Shown here: piece after piece, positions 48,073 through 56,921 of the stretch
How the letters are laid out: every line of letters starts with the position of its first letter
Position numbering within the stretch: the first letter of the stretch is position 1
Assembly (NCBI GenBank): GCA_944389535.1
Contig: CALXMS010000006.1
Location: 1-64,000, forward strand
DNA: 64,000 nt
Direction: 5' to 3'
Source: an uncultured Alphaproteobacteria bacterium
GTDB taxonomy: Bacteria > Pseudomonadota > Alphaproteobacteria > Rs-D84
The notes under the pieces: generated by a model
What the model saw: only the letters and a program-made list of their open reading frames with translations
Databases searched by the model: none
Told to the model about the DNA's origin: nothing
Translations under genes and position numbers: made by a program

Positions 48073-48957
48073 ATGTTTGTAACGGAAAAATTAAAAAGTT
48101 TTTCTTGGGTAAATATAGGTAACCCAGACCATGATGATTTTGAACGCCTGCAAACAGAATACAAAATTGATGAAGATACCATTTCTGATATTTTAGATCC
48201 AGATGAACAGCCTCGTTTTGAGGTTGAGGATGATTACAAAGTTATAATAGTACGTTTCCCGATAATAAATCGTGAATCAGATACGCTGTGGCATACGGAA
48301 CCATTGTCTATAATTTATTCTACCAATCGTGTTATAACTGTATGTCGTAAAAGATGTGATTTATTGGATAAGATAAAGAAAGACGAGAAAACTTCTAGGG
48401 AAGAATTCGTTTTGAATATAATTTATTATATAGCGGAATCTTATTTGCGTTTTTTAAAAGAATTAAATAAGAGAGTTCTGGCCTCTAAAAAAATTTTGCA
48501 AGAACGTGTCAGAAAAAAAGAGCTTATGTCTTTGTTAGAGGTAGAGAATAGTTATACTTTGTATATGGCTGGTTTAAAGGGTAACGTTGCTGTGCTTGAT
48601 AAACTAGAAAAAGTGCGCGGTTTTGTTAAGAACGAGGAAACAAAGGAACTTGCAGAAGATGCTCGTATTGAATTGTCTCAGGGTATAGAAGTTGTTACTT
48701 CTTATAGTAAAATGTTAAAATCCATAAAAGAAACGTTTGAAAGTGTTATTAATATGGATTCTAATACGTACATTAATCGTTTGACTATGTGGAATATAAT
48801 TTTGGTTGTTCCAACAGTGATAGTGGGGTATTACGGGATGAATGTTAAGCTTCCTTTTGCGGAAAGTGCTCAAACGGCGACGGCGATTTTTGTATTAATA
48901 ATGATATTATTGATTGGCTTTGCTATGTTTAGTTTGATAAGACGTCGAATATTTTAA
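48073..48957 (+). CDS. CorA-like divalent cation transporter
   Basis: The 294-residue protein has a cytoplasmic alpha/beta domain (about residues 1-110), a long helical stalk with coiled coil (about 120-235) and two C-terminal membrane spans. The signature YGMNVKLP (about 258-265) closes the first span, as in CorA-family Mg2+/Co2+ channels. The inner arrangement, with spans at WNIILVVPTVIVGYYGMN and AIFVLIMILLIGFAMF, is standard. GAGG precedes the ATG. The gene stands alone and ends at a bidirectional terminator. Ion choice (Mg, Co, Ni or Zn) cannot be told from sequence. Confidence 0.85.
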   Translation: MFVTEKLKSFSWVNIGNPDHDDFERLQTEYKIDEDTISDILDPDEQPRFEVEDDYKVIIVRFPIINRESDTLWHTEPLSIIYSTNRVITVCRKRCDLLDKIKKDEKTSREEFVLNIIYYIAESYLRFLKELNKRVLASKKILQERVRKKELMSLLEVENSYTLYMAGLKGNVAVLDKLEKVRGFVKNEETKELAEDARIELSQGIEVVTSYSKMLKSIKETFESVINMDSNTYINRLTMWNIILVVPTVIVGYYGMNVKLPFAESAQTATAIFVLIMILLIGFAMFSLIRRRIF

Positions 48958-48984
48958 AAAAATCGCCCTTAAAGGCGATTTTTT
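48958..48984. terminator. Bidirectional terminator after the corA-like gene
   Basis: AAAATCGCC and GGCGATTTT pair around CTTAA-type loop bases, flanked by A and T runs, between convergent genes. Confidence 0.8.
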
Positions 48985-49537
48985 AATTGTTTAGTGCTTT
49001 TAATATATTTTTAAAGTTATCGTTTACGTCACCGCTAACATCAACATCAGCAAACTTAATTTTATTTACAGTTCTTAACCAGTTAATGGCCGGCATTGTA
49101 GTGTTCCAGAATATATCCAGTCGTTTTCGTATTGCAGCAGCGTCTGCGTCGTCTGCGCGCCCTCCGCCCTCGTTTATTCTTTTTTGAATGCGTTTAACCA
49201 TAATTTCTTCTGGTACGTTTAAGTAAATTATTGTTATATTAAATTTGTCGGCATAATTATCCACCAGCCATTTCGCTTGGTCCAGTGTTCTTGGAAAACC
49301 GTCCATAAGAATATCAGAATTATCAGAAATGTTTTCTGCGACAAGTCTTATCAATGTTTCAAAAGATAAAAGTTCTCCGCGTGCCATTATGTCAGCAATC
49401 TCTTTATCCGTTGCTGCTGCATCACGCAACATTTTACCTGTTTCTATATATTTGTATTCATGACGTTCGCGCAGCATTTTGGCAAATGTGCCCTTACCTA
49501 CGCCTTGACCACCCATAAGAACAATAATGTTTTTCAT
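48983..49537 (-). CDS. Adenylate kinase-like NMP kinase
   Basis: The 184-residue P-loop kinase has IIVLMGGQGVGKGTFAK (Walker A, residues 3-19), the nucleotide-binding YIETGKMLR and MDGFPRTLDQAKWLVD (the adenylate kinase signature). The LID is short (KRINEGGGRADDADAA). The call is adenylate kinase or a close relative: the position next to rpsA is where cytidylate kinase (cmk) is usually found, but the DGFPRTLDQA signature favours adk. The start at 49537 begins the P-loop core; the frame to 49573 would overlap the rpsA terminator. Confidence 0.75.
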   Translation of the reverse strand: MKNIIVLMGGQGVGKGTFAKMLRERHEYKYIETGKMLRDAAATDKEIADIMARGELLSFETLIRLVAENISDNSDILMDGFPRTLDQAKWLVDNYADKFNITIIYLNVPEEIMVKRIQKRINEGGGRADDADAAAIRKRLDIFWNTTMPAINWLRTVNKIKFADVDVSGDVNDNFKNILKALNN

Positions 49538-49551
49538 GCTAAAAATTATAC

Positions 49552-49588
49552 CATAAAAAAAGAAACCCGACAAGCGTCAGGTTCCTTT
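49552..49588 (-). terminator. Terminator after rpsA
   Basis: On the minus strand AACCTGAC and GTCGGGTT pair around GCTT and run into TCTTTTTTT. It is placed between rpsA and the kinase gene. Confidence 0.75.
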
Positions 49589-49608
49589 TCAGATAAAATA
49601 TTTTTATC

Positions 49609-51309
49609 TTATTTCTTGCTGTTTTCAATTGCAGCCCCCAGAATATCTCCCAAGACAGAACCGCTGTCTGCTTGATTTGCATATTCTTTGACCGCTTGTT
49701 TTTCCAGCGTTACTTGTAACGCACGGATTGATAGTTTTACAACGTTGTTATCAACAGAAACAACAGATGCTTCAACTGTGTCACCGACGTTATATTTACT
49801 TGTATCCTGTTCGGATTTTTCGCGTGACAGGTCTGTACGACGGATTACGCCTTTGATGTCGTTTGGTAAAGCCAAAATCAATTCATCTGGCGTTATTTCA
49901 GATACAGTACCGGAAACAACAGCTCCTTTTTTCAATGAGGCGCTATTGTTATCTGCCCCTTCTGTCAATTGCTTTATACCCAAAGTGATGCGTTCTTTTT
50001 CTGGATTTATGTCTAAAATCTTGGCTGTTACTTCTTGACCGCGAACGAATTTTTTCAATTCTTCTTCATCAAGTTTGTTCCAAGATAGGTCAGAAATGTG
50101 AACCATTCCATCTAAATCTGGTGTCAGCGCAACGAATAATCCAAATTCGGTTGTGTTTTTGATTGGTCCTGTTACAACGTCGCCAACTTTGTGCGCTTCG
50201 GCAAATTCTTTCCATGGATTTGGTTGAAGCTGTTTATAACCCAAAGAAATACGACGTTTGTCTTGGTCTATGCCTAAAACGACAACGTTGATATCCTGGC
50301 CAACTTGCAGAACTTTGCTTGGATGGATGTTTTTGTTTGTCCAAGATAATTCTGACATATGAACAAGCCCTTCAATATTGTTACCTAAATCAATAAAGGC
50401 ACCATAATCTGTCAAAGAAGAAACTTTACCGGTAACGGTATCGCCAACGTTGAACGCACGAGACGCATTTTCCCATGGGTCTTCTTCTAATTGCTTTGCC
50501 CCCAATGATATACGATGAGATTCTGGGTCAAATTGGATTACTTTCACTTTGATCTTTTGACCAACATGAACAAGTTCGCGAGGATGGTTTACGCGTTTCC
50601 ATGATAAGTCTGTTACGTGTAATAAACCGTCAATTCCACCCAAATCAATGAATACACCGTAATCCGTAATGTTTTTAACAGTACCTTCGATTACAGCGCC
50701 TAAAGAGATATTTTTCATCGCTTCTTTCTGTGCCGCCGCAATGGTGTCAGCTTGGATTGCACGGCGAGATACAATTGCGTTTGTGCGCAACGCATCCATT
50801 TTTAAAACGCGGAATTTATCTTTCAAACCTATCAGAGACTTTGCATCGCGAATTGGTTTATGGTCAACCTGAGAAGACGGCATAAACGCAAATACGCCAT
50901 TAATGTCAACTGTATATCCCCCGCGAACGACATCAATGATTGTACCTTCTGGGTCAATACCTTCTGCAACGGTCTTTTCCAATTCTTTCCATGCTTTTTC
51001 AGCACGAGCCTTCGTATAAGACAGAACTGCTGTACCTTCACGTGATTCATAGCGTTCTACGAAAACGTCAATTATATCGCCAACTGACGGAACAGAAGCA
51101 CCGAATTCTTTTAAAGGAATGCGACCTTCTGATTTTAGACCCACGTCAACCATTGCGAAATCACCGCGAATGTCTTTGACTGTACCTTTTGTTGCGTATC
51201 CTTGCAAAGTTTCTTGGGTACCGTAATTTTTATCAAACATCTGGACGAAATCTTCGCCTGATAATGGATTAAATAAATCTTTGGATAAATCTTTCATATA
51301 GAAATTCAT
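49609..51309 (-). CDS. rpsA: 30S ribosomal protein S1
   Basis: The 566-residue protein is a full-length S1 with six S1/OB RNA-binding repeats (for example GTVKDIRGDFAMVDVGLKSE, GTVKNITDYGVFIDLGGIDG, GKVSSLTDYGAFIDLGNNIE), which unwinds and holds mRNA on the small subunit. The fourth and fifth repeats are conserved (PIKNTTEFGLFVALTPDLDG) and the last is degenerate as usual. Upstream is a promoter (51402-51430) and a hairpin at the 5' end of the RNA; S1 regulates its own synthesis in other bacteria and the hairpin could be part of that. A start at 51297 (MKDLSK) is an alternative to 51309, since no strong ribosome site is seen. Confidence 0.95.
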   Translation of the reverse strand: MNFYMKDLSKDLFNPLSGEDFVQMFDKNYGTQETLQGYATKGTVKDIRGDFAMVDVGLKSEGRIPLKEFGASVPSVGDIIDVFVERYESREGTAVLSYTKARAEKAWKELEKTVAEGIDPEGTIIDVVRGGYTVDINGVFAFMPSSQVDHKPIRDAKSLIGLKDKFRVLKMDALRTNAIVSRRAIQADTIAAAQKEAMKNISLGAVIEGTVKNITDYGVFIDLGGIDGLLHVTDLSWKRVNHPRELVHVGQKIKVKVIQFDPESHRISLGAKQLEEDPWENASRAFNVGDTVTGKVSSLTDYGAFIDLGNNIEGLVHMSELSWTNKNIHPSKVLQVGQDINVVVLGIDQDKRRISLGYKQLQPNPWKEFAEAHKVGDVVTGPIKNTTEFGLFVALTPDLDGMVHISDLSWNKLDEEELKKFVRGQEVTAKILDINPEKERITLGIKQLTEGADNNSASLKKGAVVSGTVSEITPDELILALPNDIKGVIRRTDLSREKSEQDTSKYNVGDTVEASVVSVDNNVVKLSIRALQVTLEKQAVKEYANQADSGSVLGDILGAAIENSKK

Positions 51310-51370
51310 ACAAAGCTTGCCATCGCCATCTTATCTGAATAAAGCGAGGTCTTGTGGGGTTAATCGGATT

Positions 51371-51394
51371 GATTTTGCGCCCACCCGCAAAATC
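51371..51394 (-). promoter_or_regulatory. 5' hairpin of the rpsA mRNA
   Basis: GATTTTGCG and CGCAAAATC form a 9-base-pair stem with a 6-base loop (GGTGGG on the minus strand), starting at about the first base of the expected transcript. It may protect the RNA or take part in S1 autoregulation. Confidence 0.55.
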
Positions 51395-51401
51395 AGAACG
51401 G

Positions 51402-51430
51402 ATTATAGAGTATTTTTTTTGAAAAAGCAA
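51402..51430 (-). promoter_or_regulatory. Promoter of rpsA
   Basis: On the minus strand TTGCTT (51430-51425) and TATAAT (51407-51402) are 17 bases apart. Confidence 0.65.
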
Positions 51431-51453
51431 GTGTTTACAAAAAGTTTGTCGTT

Positions 51454-51942
51454 TTATCTGCTTTTGTTGGTCGCAATAGACAATATTTCTTGTAACTGAT
51501 ACGAAGTTAATAACCTAAGTGCGCATACAGGGGTACCAGAAGAAGCATAGTTATGATAAACGTGCAGAACTTCCGACAAATATAATTGTTCTGGGTTTTT
51601 AATATTCCCTTTTTTATCAACTATGCCATTTAGTATATCTGTTTGTAAAGACCACGCCAAATCCATCACTAAACCAGAGTTTACATAGTTATGTGTGCTT
51701 ATGGATAGGTTTTGATTATATGGAATGTGGTATTTACGGTGTACTTTTATATATTCTGGAAGCTTTTTAAATAGGTGGCCCGTTCGTTGATCATATTCGT
51801 AATAATGCCCCGATAGAAGATAGTCCTGGGCCGCTAAGGAAGTTTTTATTATCATGCTGCGGTTATCATTAAAAAAACGTGGGTTAACGGTTTTTAGGAA
51901 CAACATACGTAATGCATAAATTGGAATCAACTTTTCTTTCAT
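51454..51942 (-). CDS. Hypothetical protein
   Basis: The 162-residue protein is basic, Tyr- and Leu-rich, and mostly helical by appearance (LIPIYALRMLFLKTV, LAAQDYLLSGHYYEY, LYLSEVLHVYHNY). It has no signal peptide, clear membrane span or known motif. GAAAGAAAAG near the start resembles a ribosome site. It lies on the same strand as thyA, 120 bases downstream of it, but with a terminator between. No function can be given. Confidence 0.5.
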   Translation of the reverse strand: MKEKLIPIYALRMLFLKTVNPRFFNDNRSMIIKTSLAAQDYLLSGHYYEYDQRTGHLFKKLPEYIKVHRKYHIPYNQNLSISTHNYVNSGLVMDLAWSLQTDILNGIVDKKGNIKNPEQLYLSEVLHVYHNYASSGTPVCALRLLTSYQLQEILSIATNKSR

Positions 51943-52020
51943 TATAAAACCCCTAAAATATTCTTTAACGGCATAATTTATATCACGATTATCTATGAAG
52001 TCAATCGTTTTAAGAAAAAA

Positions 52021-52038
52021 CGCCTATAAATATAGGCG
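52021..52038 (-). terminator. Terminator after thyA
   Basis: CGCCTATA and TATAGGCG pair around AA, with T-rich sequence on the minus strand after it, 25 bases past the thyA stop. Confidence 0.7.
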
Positions 52039-52062
52039 TCGTATATTTTTTAATAGTTTTTA

Positions 52063-53016
52063 CTATCTTGCAACATCACCGCGTAATTTTTCATGGCATA
52101 TATAGTTTTTTAATATGAAACCATTTGTTGCTGACCAATTTAACATACCGTTCCAGTTTTCATCTGGAATTTCAACGATTGGTAGATTGTATGGCTTTCG
52201 ACTTAATTGTTCTTTTACTTGTGGTATGTGGTTTGTGTATATATGAGCATCGTGCAGCTCGCCCTTTAGAATTCCTGGTTTTAACCCAGCTTCTTTTGCG
52301 TAAAGTAATAAAAGCAGCGCATAACTGGCGATGTTATAAGGTACCCCAAGAAACATATCACAAGACCTTTGCGTCCATATTAGCGATAGTTTGCCGTCTC
52401 TTACTACCAACTGATGCATAACATGACATGGCGGCAGCGCCATTTGGTTCATTGCTGTCGGATTCCATGCGCTGACAAGTATTCGGCGATCATTAGGTGT
52501 GTTTTTGATTTTATAAATAGCGTTTTTTACCTGATCTATACCAGGTTTTTTTGGGTTGAAATTGGCTTCTGGGTTTTCGTTTATCTTACGTGTACTCCAT
52601 TTGTATTCTCCGCCGAAATGCCGCCATTGGAAACCGTAAATTGGGCCTAAATCTCTTTCTTTATCCGTTATTAAGTTTTTTAATTCCGACTTTTCTTTTT
52701 CTGTTAAATTCAGTTTAGATAAAGCAATGTTATATTTCTTTTCTACTTTTACCGGATTCGCCCATTCGTCCCAAATATGACATTTTCTATTCTGTAACCA
52801 GTGCTTGTCAGTAATTCCGCGTAGAAAGAATTCCAGTTCTGTGGCTATGTTCTTTAACCCCATTTTTTTCGTCGTAAGAAGAGGAAAACCAGTTGACATA
52901 TCATGTTCAAAAACCGCTCCTGCAGATAGACCGATATCAGGTATGCCTGTACGGTTTTGACGAATGTCTTTACAATTAGTGATAATGTTATCTAATATAT
53001 CTAAGTACGCTTTCAT
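52063..53016 (-). CDS. thyA: Thymidylate synthase
   Basis: The 317-residue enzyme makes dTMP from dUMP using methylene-tetrahydrofolate. The catalytic Cys is in ALPPCHVMHQL (about residue 198), followed by the conserved WTQRSCDMFLGVPYNIASYA and DAHIYTNH. FPLLTTKKMGLKNIATELEFFLRG and the folate-site LGPIYGFQWRHFGG are intact. An insertion of about 45-60 residues (around 80-130, Lys- and Asn-rich) makes it longer than E. coli ThyA, a pattern seen in several other bacterial ThyA proteins. folA is not adjacent. Confidence 0.93.
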   Translation of the reverse strand: MKAYLDILDNIITNCKDIRQNRTGIPDIGLSAGAVFEHDMSTGFPLLTTKKMGLKNIATELEFFLRGITDKHWLQNRKCHIWDEWANPVKVEKKYNIALSKLNLTEKEKSELKNLITDKERDLGPIYGFQWRHFGGEYKWSTRKINENPEANFNPKKPGIDQVKNAIYKIKNTPNDRRILVSAWNPTAMNQMALPPCHVMHQLVVRDGKLSLIWTQRSCDMFLGVPYNIASYALLLLLYAKEAGLKPGILKGELHDAHIYTNHIPQVKEQLSRKPYNLPIVEIPDENWNGMLNWSATNGFILKNYICHEKLRGDVAR

Positions 53017-53039
53017 ATCATTTATCCCTTGTTATGGTA

Positions 53040-53066
53040 AAAAAACACGCATATTGTTATGCGTGT
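53040..53066 (-). terminator. Terminator after tig
   Basis: AAACACGCATA and TATGCGTGTTT pair around TTGT, followed by a T-run on the minus strand. Confidence 0.75.
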
Positions 53067-53071
53067 TTTTA

Positions 53072-54382
53072 CTAGTGAACGTTTGCTTGCTTAAACAGAT
53101 CTTCTGGTTTTACGTTTTTTTCTTTCGTTTTTACATGAGTCAGCATTGCATCCAAAGCCTTGCGTTCAAAAATCATACCGCGCAACATTGCCAAAGCATT
53201 CTGATTTTTATTATAGAATTCAAATACTTGTTTTGGATCTGGATATCTGGACGCTTCTGCCCATACGGCCTGTTGCAGGTCATCGCGTGAAACTTCAACT
53301 TTATTTTGAGTTCCCCACTCTGCCAGAATCAGACCTAATTTAACGCGACGTTCTGCTTCTTTGCGTTCTTTCTTTTCGTCCCATTTGTGATCTGTACCGC
53401 AATCGCCATCACAATTTGCATGTGTTCGATCATGTTCTTGTTTAGCCATATTTAGTTCTTGTTCTACTAATACATCTGGTAAATCAAGTTTTACTTTCTC
53501 GGCTAATATATCAAGCAATTCATTACGCATTTCACGTTTAGCGGCTTCTTCGTATTGGTCGTTAAGTATGGTACGTATATGTTCGCGCAATTTTTCAACC
53601 GTTTCGTGCCCGACGCTTTTAGCAAGTTCGTCATTCAATTCTGGTAATTTGTGTTTACGTACTTCATGTATCTTTACGGCAAATCTGGCGTCTTTACCCG
53701 CTAGATTAGAAGCATGATAATCTGCAGGGAATTTAACATTAACATCAAATTCGTCTCCTGCTTTATGTCCGATTAACTGATCTTCAAAGCCCGGTATAAA
53801 GGAACCAGAACCTAAGATTAAATGATGCTTTTCCGCGGTCCCGCCTTCAAAAGCGTCTTTACCGATAAAGCCCTTGAAATCTATTACAGCTGTATCGCCG
53901 TTCTGTGCTTTGTATTCGTCGCTTTGTTTTTCTGCGATACTGCGAGATTTGCGGATGTTTTCTAAGGATTTTTCAACTTCCGCTTCGTCTAGTTTAGCGA
54001 TCTTTTTTGTTACTGTGAATTTTTCTAAATCAATATCTGGCAAAGTCGGTAATACATCAAAATCTAGCGTATATTCTGCGTCTTTACCGATTTCCCAAGC
54101 GGCAAGATCTGCTTTTGGTGAACCCGCCAGACGTAGTTTTTTTTCTGTGATATATTCGTTCAAATCTTTGTTCATAAGTTTATCAATAGCTTCTGTTATT
54201 GCAGAAGTATTATATTTTTGGCGTAAAATATTTAACGGTATGTGACCCGGACGAAACCCCGGAAGTTTCGCTTTTTTGCCGTGTTCCATCAAGATTTCAT
54301 CGGCAGCGGCTTGTAAGTCTGCGGCTGAAATAAGTCCGGTTACTGTGTAATGTAAATCTTTGATTTTTTCTTTTTTGAACAT
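53072..54382 (-). CDS. tig: Trigger factor
   Basis: The 436-residue ribosome-bound chaperone has the N-terminal ribosome-docking domain with the GFRPGHIPLNILRQKY signature (about residues 46-61). The FKBP-type peptidyl-prolyl isomerase domain is GDTAVIDFKGFIGKDAFEGG through FIPGFEDQLIGHKAGDEF (about 152-200), and a C-terminal helical cradle completes the fold. A histidine/cysteine stretch (HDRTHANCDGDCGTDHKWDE) interrupts the C-terminal domain; this could bind a metal and is unusual. The start at 54382 begins the conserved domain; the longer frame to 54580 adds a non-trigger-factor extension. clpP, often next in bacteria, is absent. Confidence 0.93.
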   Translation of the reverse strand: MFKKEKIKDLHYTVTGLISAADLQAAADEILMEHGKKAKLPGFRPGHIPLNILRQKYNTSAITEAIDKLMNKDLNEYITEKKLRLAGSPKADLAAWEIGKDAEYTLDFDVLPTLPDIDLEKFTVTKKIAKLDEAEVEKSLENIRKSRSIAEKQSDEYKAQNGDTAVIDFKGFIGKDAFEGGTAEKHHLILGSGSFIPGFEDQLIGHKAGDEFDVNVKFPADYHASNLAGKDARFAVKIHEVRKHKLPELNDELAKSVGHETVEKLREHIRTILNDQYEEAAKREMRNELLDILAEKVKLDLPDVLVEQELNMAKQEHDRTHANCDGDCGTDHKWDEKKERKEAERRVKLGLILAEWGTQNKVEVSRDDLQQAVWAEASRYPDPKQVFEFYNKNQNALAMLRGMIFERKALDAMLTHVKTKEKNVKPEDLFKQANVH

Positions 54383-54468
54383 TGTACTTCCTCTAAAATA
54401 ATGAATTGCTGAGTGATTATACACAGTTTTTTTATAAACGCAATACAAACTTATAGGTTTTATAATAA

Positions 54469-54493
54469 AAAAATCCGCTGAAAGCGGATTTTT
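54469..54493 (-). terminator. Terminator after rpsI
   Basis: AATCCGCT and AGCGGATT pair around a few bases, with T/A runs on both sides, between rpsI and the trigger factor gene. Confidence 0.8.
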
Positions 54494-54512
54494 TTTTGTC
54501 CAAGCATAAATA

Positions 54513-55004
54513 TTAACGTTTGCTGAACTGTGTTGAACGACGTGCTTTGTGACGACCAAAATGTTTACGTTCAACAACACGGCTGTCGCGAGTCAAGAAC
54601 CCTGCCGCTTTCAGCGTTTTGCGCAAATCTGGTTCGGCTTTTTCTAGCGCCTTAGAAATACCATGCTTTACCGCGCCCGCCTGACCGGAAAGACCACCGC
54701 CCATAACGATTGCGTGTACATCGTATGCTGTATCACGTTTGGTAATGCCAAATGGTTGCGCAATTATCATCTGTAATACAGGACGACGGAAATATTCTGT
54801 CATAGGTATTCCATTAACGATTATTTGCCCTTTACCTGCAACTAGATATACGCGAGCGACAGAATCTTTACGTTTACCAGTTGCGTAAGTCGCATCGGAT
54901 AATTTTACTTCTGCAACGGCTTTTTTTGCAGGTGTTTTTGCAGGGGCCGCTTTTTTAGTTGTTTTCGTCGCTGCTTTTTTTACAGTCTTTTTTTCTTCTG
55001 TCAT
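54513..55004 (-). CDS. rpsI: 30S ribosomal protein S9 with Lys/Ala-rich N-terminal extension
   Basis: The 163-residue protein ends with the universal S9 tail ([11 protein letters not shown]), whose last residues contact P-site tRNA. The core includes [29 protein letters not shown] and [20 protein letters not shown]. About 35 N-terminal residues ([20 protein letters not shown]) form a basic low-complexity extension found in some alphaproteobacterial S9. It overlaps the stop of rplM by one base (TAATG), giving the classic rplM-rpsI operon. Confidence 0.96.
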   Translation of the reverse strand: MTEEKKTVKKAATKTTKKAAPAKTPAKKAVAEVKLSDATYATGKRKDSVARVYLVAGKGQIIVNGIPMTEYFRRPVLQMIIAQPFGITKRDTAYDVHAIVMGGGLSGQAGAVKHGISKALEKAEPDLRKTLKAAGFLTRDSRVVERKHFGRHKARRSTQFSKR

Positions 55005-55477
55005 TATTCGCCCCTTTTATTTTTACGGTTCAGTTCTGCAAAATTGATGACTGTTGGGTTCTGTGCTGCATGTTTGTGTTCTGCCCCGGCATATATATGC
55101 AATTTTGTTAAACGTTGGTTAGCCAAAGCAACTGCAGTGCGACGCCCCATCATACGTTTTACCGCATTGAAGATAAGTTTTTCCGGTTTTTCTTTACGCA
55201 TTTGACCCAGCGTGCGTTCTTTTATGCTGCCAGTCCATAAAGAATGCCAGAAAAATTTAGTTTTATCCGCTTTTTTACCAGACAAAGCAATTTTATCTGC
55301 ATTTATTATGATTACATGGTCACCGCAGTCCATATTCGGTGTCCAAGTCGGCTTATTCTTACCGCGTAGAATGTTAGCGGTATAAGCCGCCAAACGTCCC
55401 AGCGTGCAATCAGTTGCGTCAATCAGATACCATTTAGCATCTAATTCGCATTTTTTTAACGATTTTGTCGCTGCCAT
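55004..55477 (-). CDS. rplM: 50S ribosomal protein L13
   Basis: The 157-residue protein has the L13 landmarks [19 protein letters not shown] (residues 12-30), [37 protein letters not shown] and [20 protein letters not shown] followed by [16 protein letters not shown]. It binds 23S rRNA early in large-subunit assembly. It is the first gene of the rplM-rpsI pair. An A-rich stretch with AAAAAGGTAAAAAA lies before the ATG. The regulatory protein S9-L13 leader seen in other bacteria was not recognised. Confidence 0.97.
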   Translation of the reverse strand: MAATKSLKKCELDAKWYLIDATDCTLGRLAAYTANILRGKNKPTWTPNMDCGDHVIIINADKIALSGKKADKTKFFWHSLWTGSIKERTLGQMRKEKPEKLIFNAVKRMMGRRTAVALANQRLTKLHIYAGAEHKHAAQNPTVINFAELNRKNKRGE

Positions 55478-55640
55478 ATTTTTTTACCTTTTTTATTAAA
55501 ATTAGCGGGACAATTATGCCCCGCAGTACTAGAAATGTCAAGAAAAAACTGATGTGGTATTATTGTACCGCTTTTTGCTTGTGCTATCTGTTAGATTAAT
55601 TTAAAGAATTGTGAACGATATAATTTTATAAATTCTTTTA

Positions 55641-56921
55641 TTATATCGGTAATACAATTCTTACTTTTAAACCACCAAGATCGCTATCTTCTAAGAACAT
55701 TTGCCCGCCATGATTTTCAATAGCAGTTTGGGCAATGGAAAGTCCCAAGCCAGTTCCACCGGTTTTCTCGCTGCGAGATTCGTCAAGGCGAACAAACGGT
55801 CTCATGGCGTCTTTCTTTTTGTCGTCTGGTATGCCCGGTCCATCGTCTTCAATTATAATTTCTACCTGCTCTTCTGAATCATGTTCTGTAATGCGTATTT
55901 TCTTTTTCGCATAACGTGCCGCATTTTCAATTATGTTACTAAACGCCCTTGCTAATGCCATTGGACGAGCATAAAATTGAACAGGTTCTTCTGGAAATTC
56001 TGTTATAATTTTTTTATCTGGCGCTGCATCCCTGGCAATTCGTAATAACATTGCCGGTAATTCGGTGGTTTGTTCTATTTCTGGTATTTCGCCGCGCGCA
56101 AAGGCCAGATATCCGTTCACCATTTCCGTCATGCGATCAATGTCTTGCAATAATTCTTCTTGAGACGCTTCACCAGTTTCAACCGCAAGTCTCATGCGCG
56201 TCAATGGTGCCTTTAAGTCGTGGCTTACCGCGTTTAGCATGTCAGTTCTTGTCCGGTTATAACGATTTAAACGTTCCTTCATGGTTATCATTGCAGTCGC
56301 CGCTTCGCGTATTTCTTTTGATCCAGTTGGTTGAAAACCGGGTGCGTCAAGCCCGCGACCAAAACGGCCGGCGGCTTTCGCAATGCGACGTATGCTGCGC
56401 GTATGCATTATGATAAACGGAGTAATTAATATTGATACTATTAATATTGAACCGATTAACCAAATTATGAATACTTCCGTACTAGTAGAATATATACGAT
56501 ATAAAGATGTACCAAAAGTGGTAATTTGACCGTCTGTATTTGGTACGTCAATAAAAACTAAACGTTTCCCCTTGTCTATATATATCTGTGCGGGTCTTTT
56601 TAGGTTTTTTGAAAGTTCGTTTGCCAGTAAACCGGCTTCGCGAGAGTCGTTGTCGTTTTTGCTTGGGCGATTTAACTTTGGGTTTATTGATACATTTATC
56701 CCCATGTCTCGTGCCATAGTAGTTGCAGTATCTATATCGCCGTTGTCAATAAAGTTCATCATAGTAACGACTTCAACTGCTAAACTACGCGCCAGAGTTG
56801 CATGAACTCTTGCCCAATGGTTACCAAAAAACACATTTGCAATGATTACCTCCGCAATTATCAGAGGAATTAAAATCATTAAAATAGTGCGCCATAAAAA
56901 GCTGCGAGGTATTAATCTCAT
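55641..56921 (-). CDS. Sensor histidine kinase (EnvZ-like)
   Basis: The 426-residue membrane kinase has two spans (residues about 10-32 and 147-170), a periplasmic loop of about 115 residues and a HAMP linker. A dimerisation helix follows with the phospho-His in AVSHDLKAPLTRMRLAVE (His234), and the HATPase domain has NIIENAARYA (N box), EDDGPGIPDD (G1) and GTGLGLSIA (G2). It phosphorylates the adjacent response regulator, whose stop codon overlaps its start by 4 bases. The layout is closest to EnvZ-like kinases; the stimulus is unknown. Confidence 0.92.
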   Translation of the reverse strand: MRLIPRSFLWRTILMILIPLIIAEVIIANVFFGNHWARVHATLARSLAVEVVTMMNFIDNGDIDTATTMARDMGINVSINPKLNRPSKNDNDSREAGLLANELSKNLKRPAQIYIDKGKRLVFIDVPNTDGQITTFGTSLYRIYSTSTEVFIIWLIGSILIVSILITPFIIMHTRSIRRIAKAAGRFGRGLDAPGFQPTGSKEIREAATAMITMKERLNRYNRTRTDMLNAVSHDLKAPLTRMRLAVETGEASQEELLQDIDRMTEMVNGYLAFARGEIPEIEQTTELPAMLLRIARDAAPDKKIITEFPEEPVQFYARPMALARAFSNIIENAARYAKKKIRITEHDSEEQVEIIIEDDGPGIPDDKKKDAMRPFVRLDESRSEKTGGTGLGLSIAQTAIENHGGQMFLEDSDLGGLKVRIVLPI

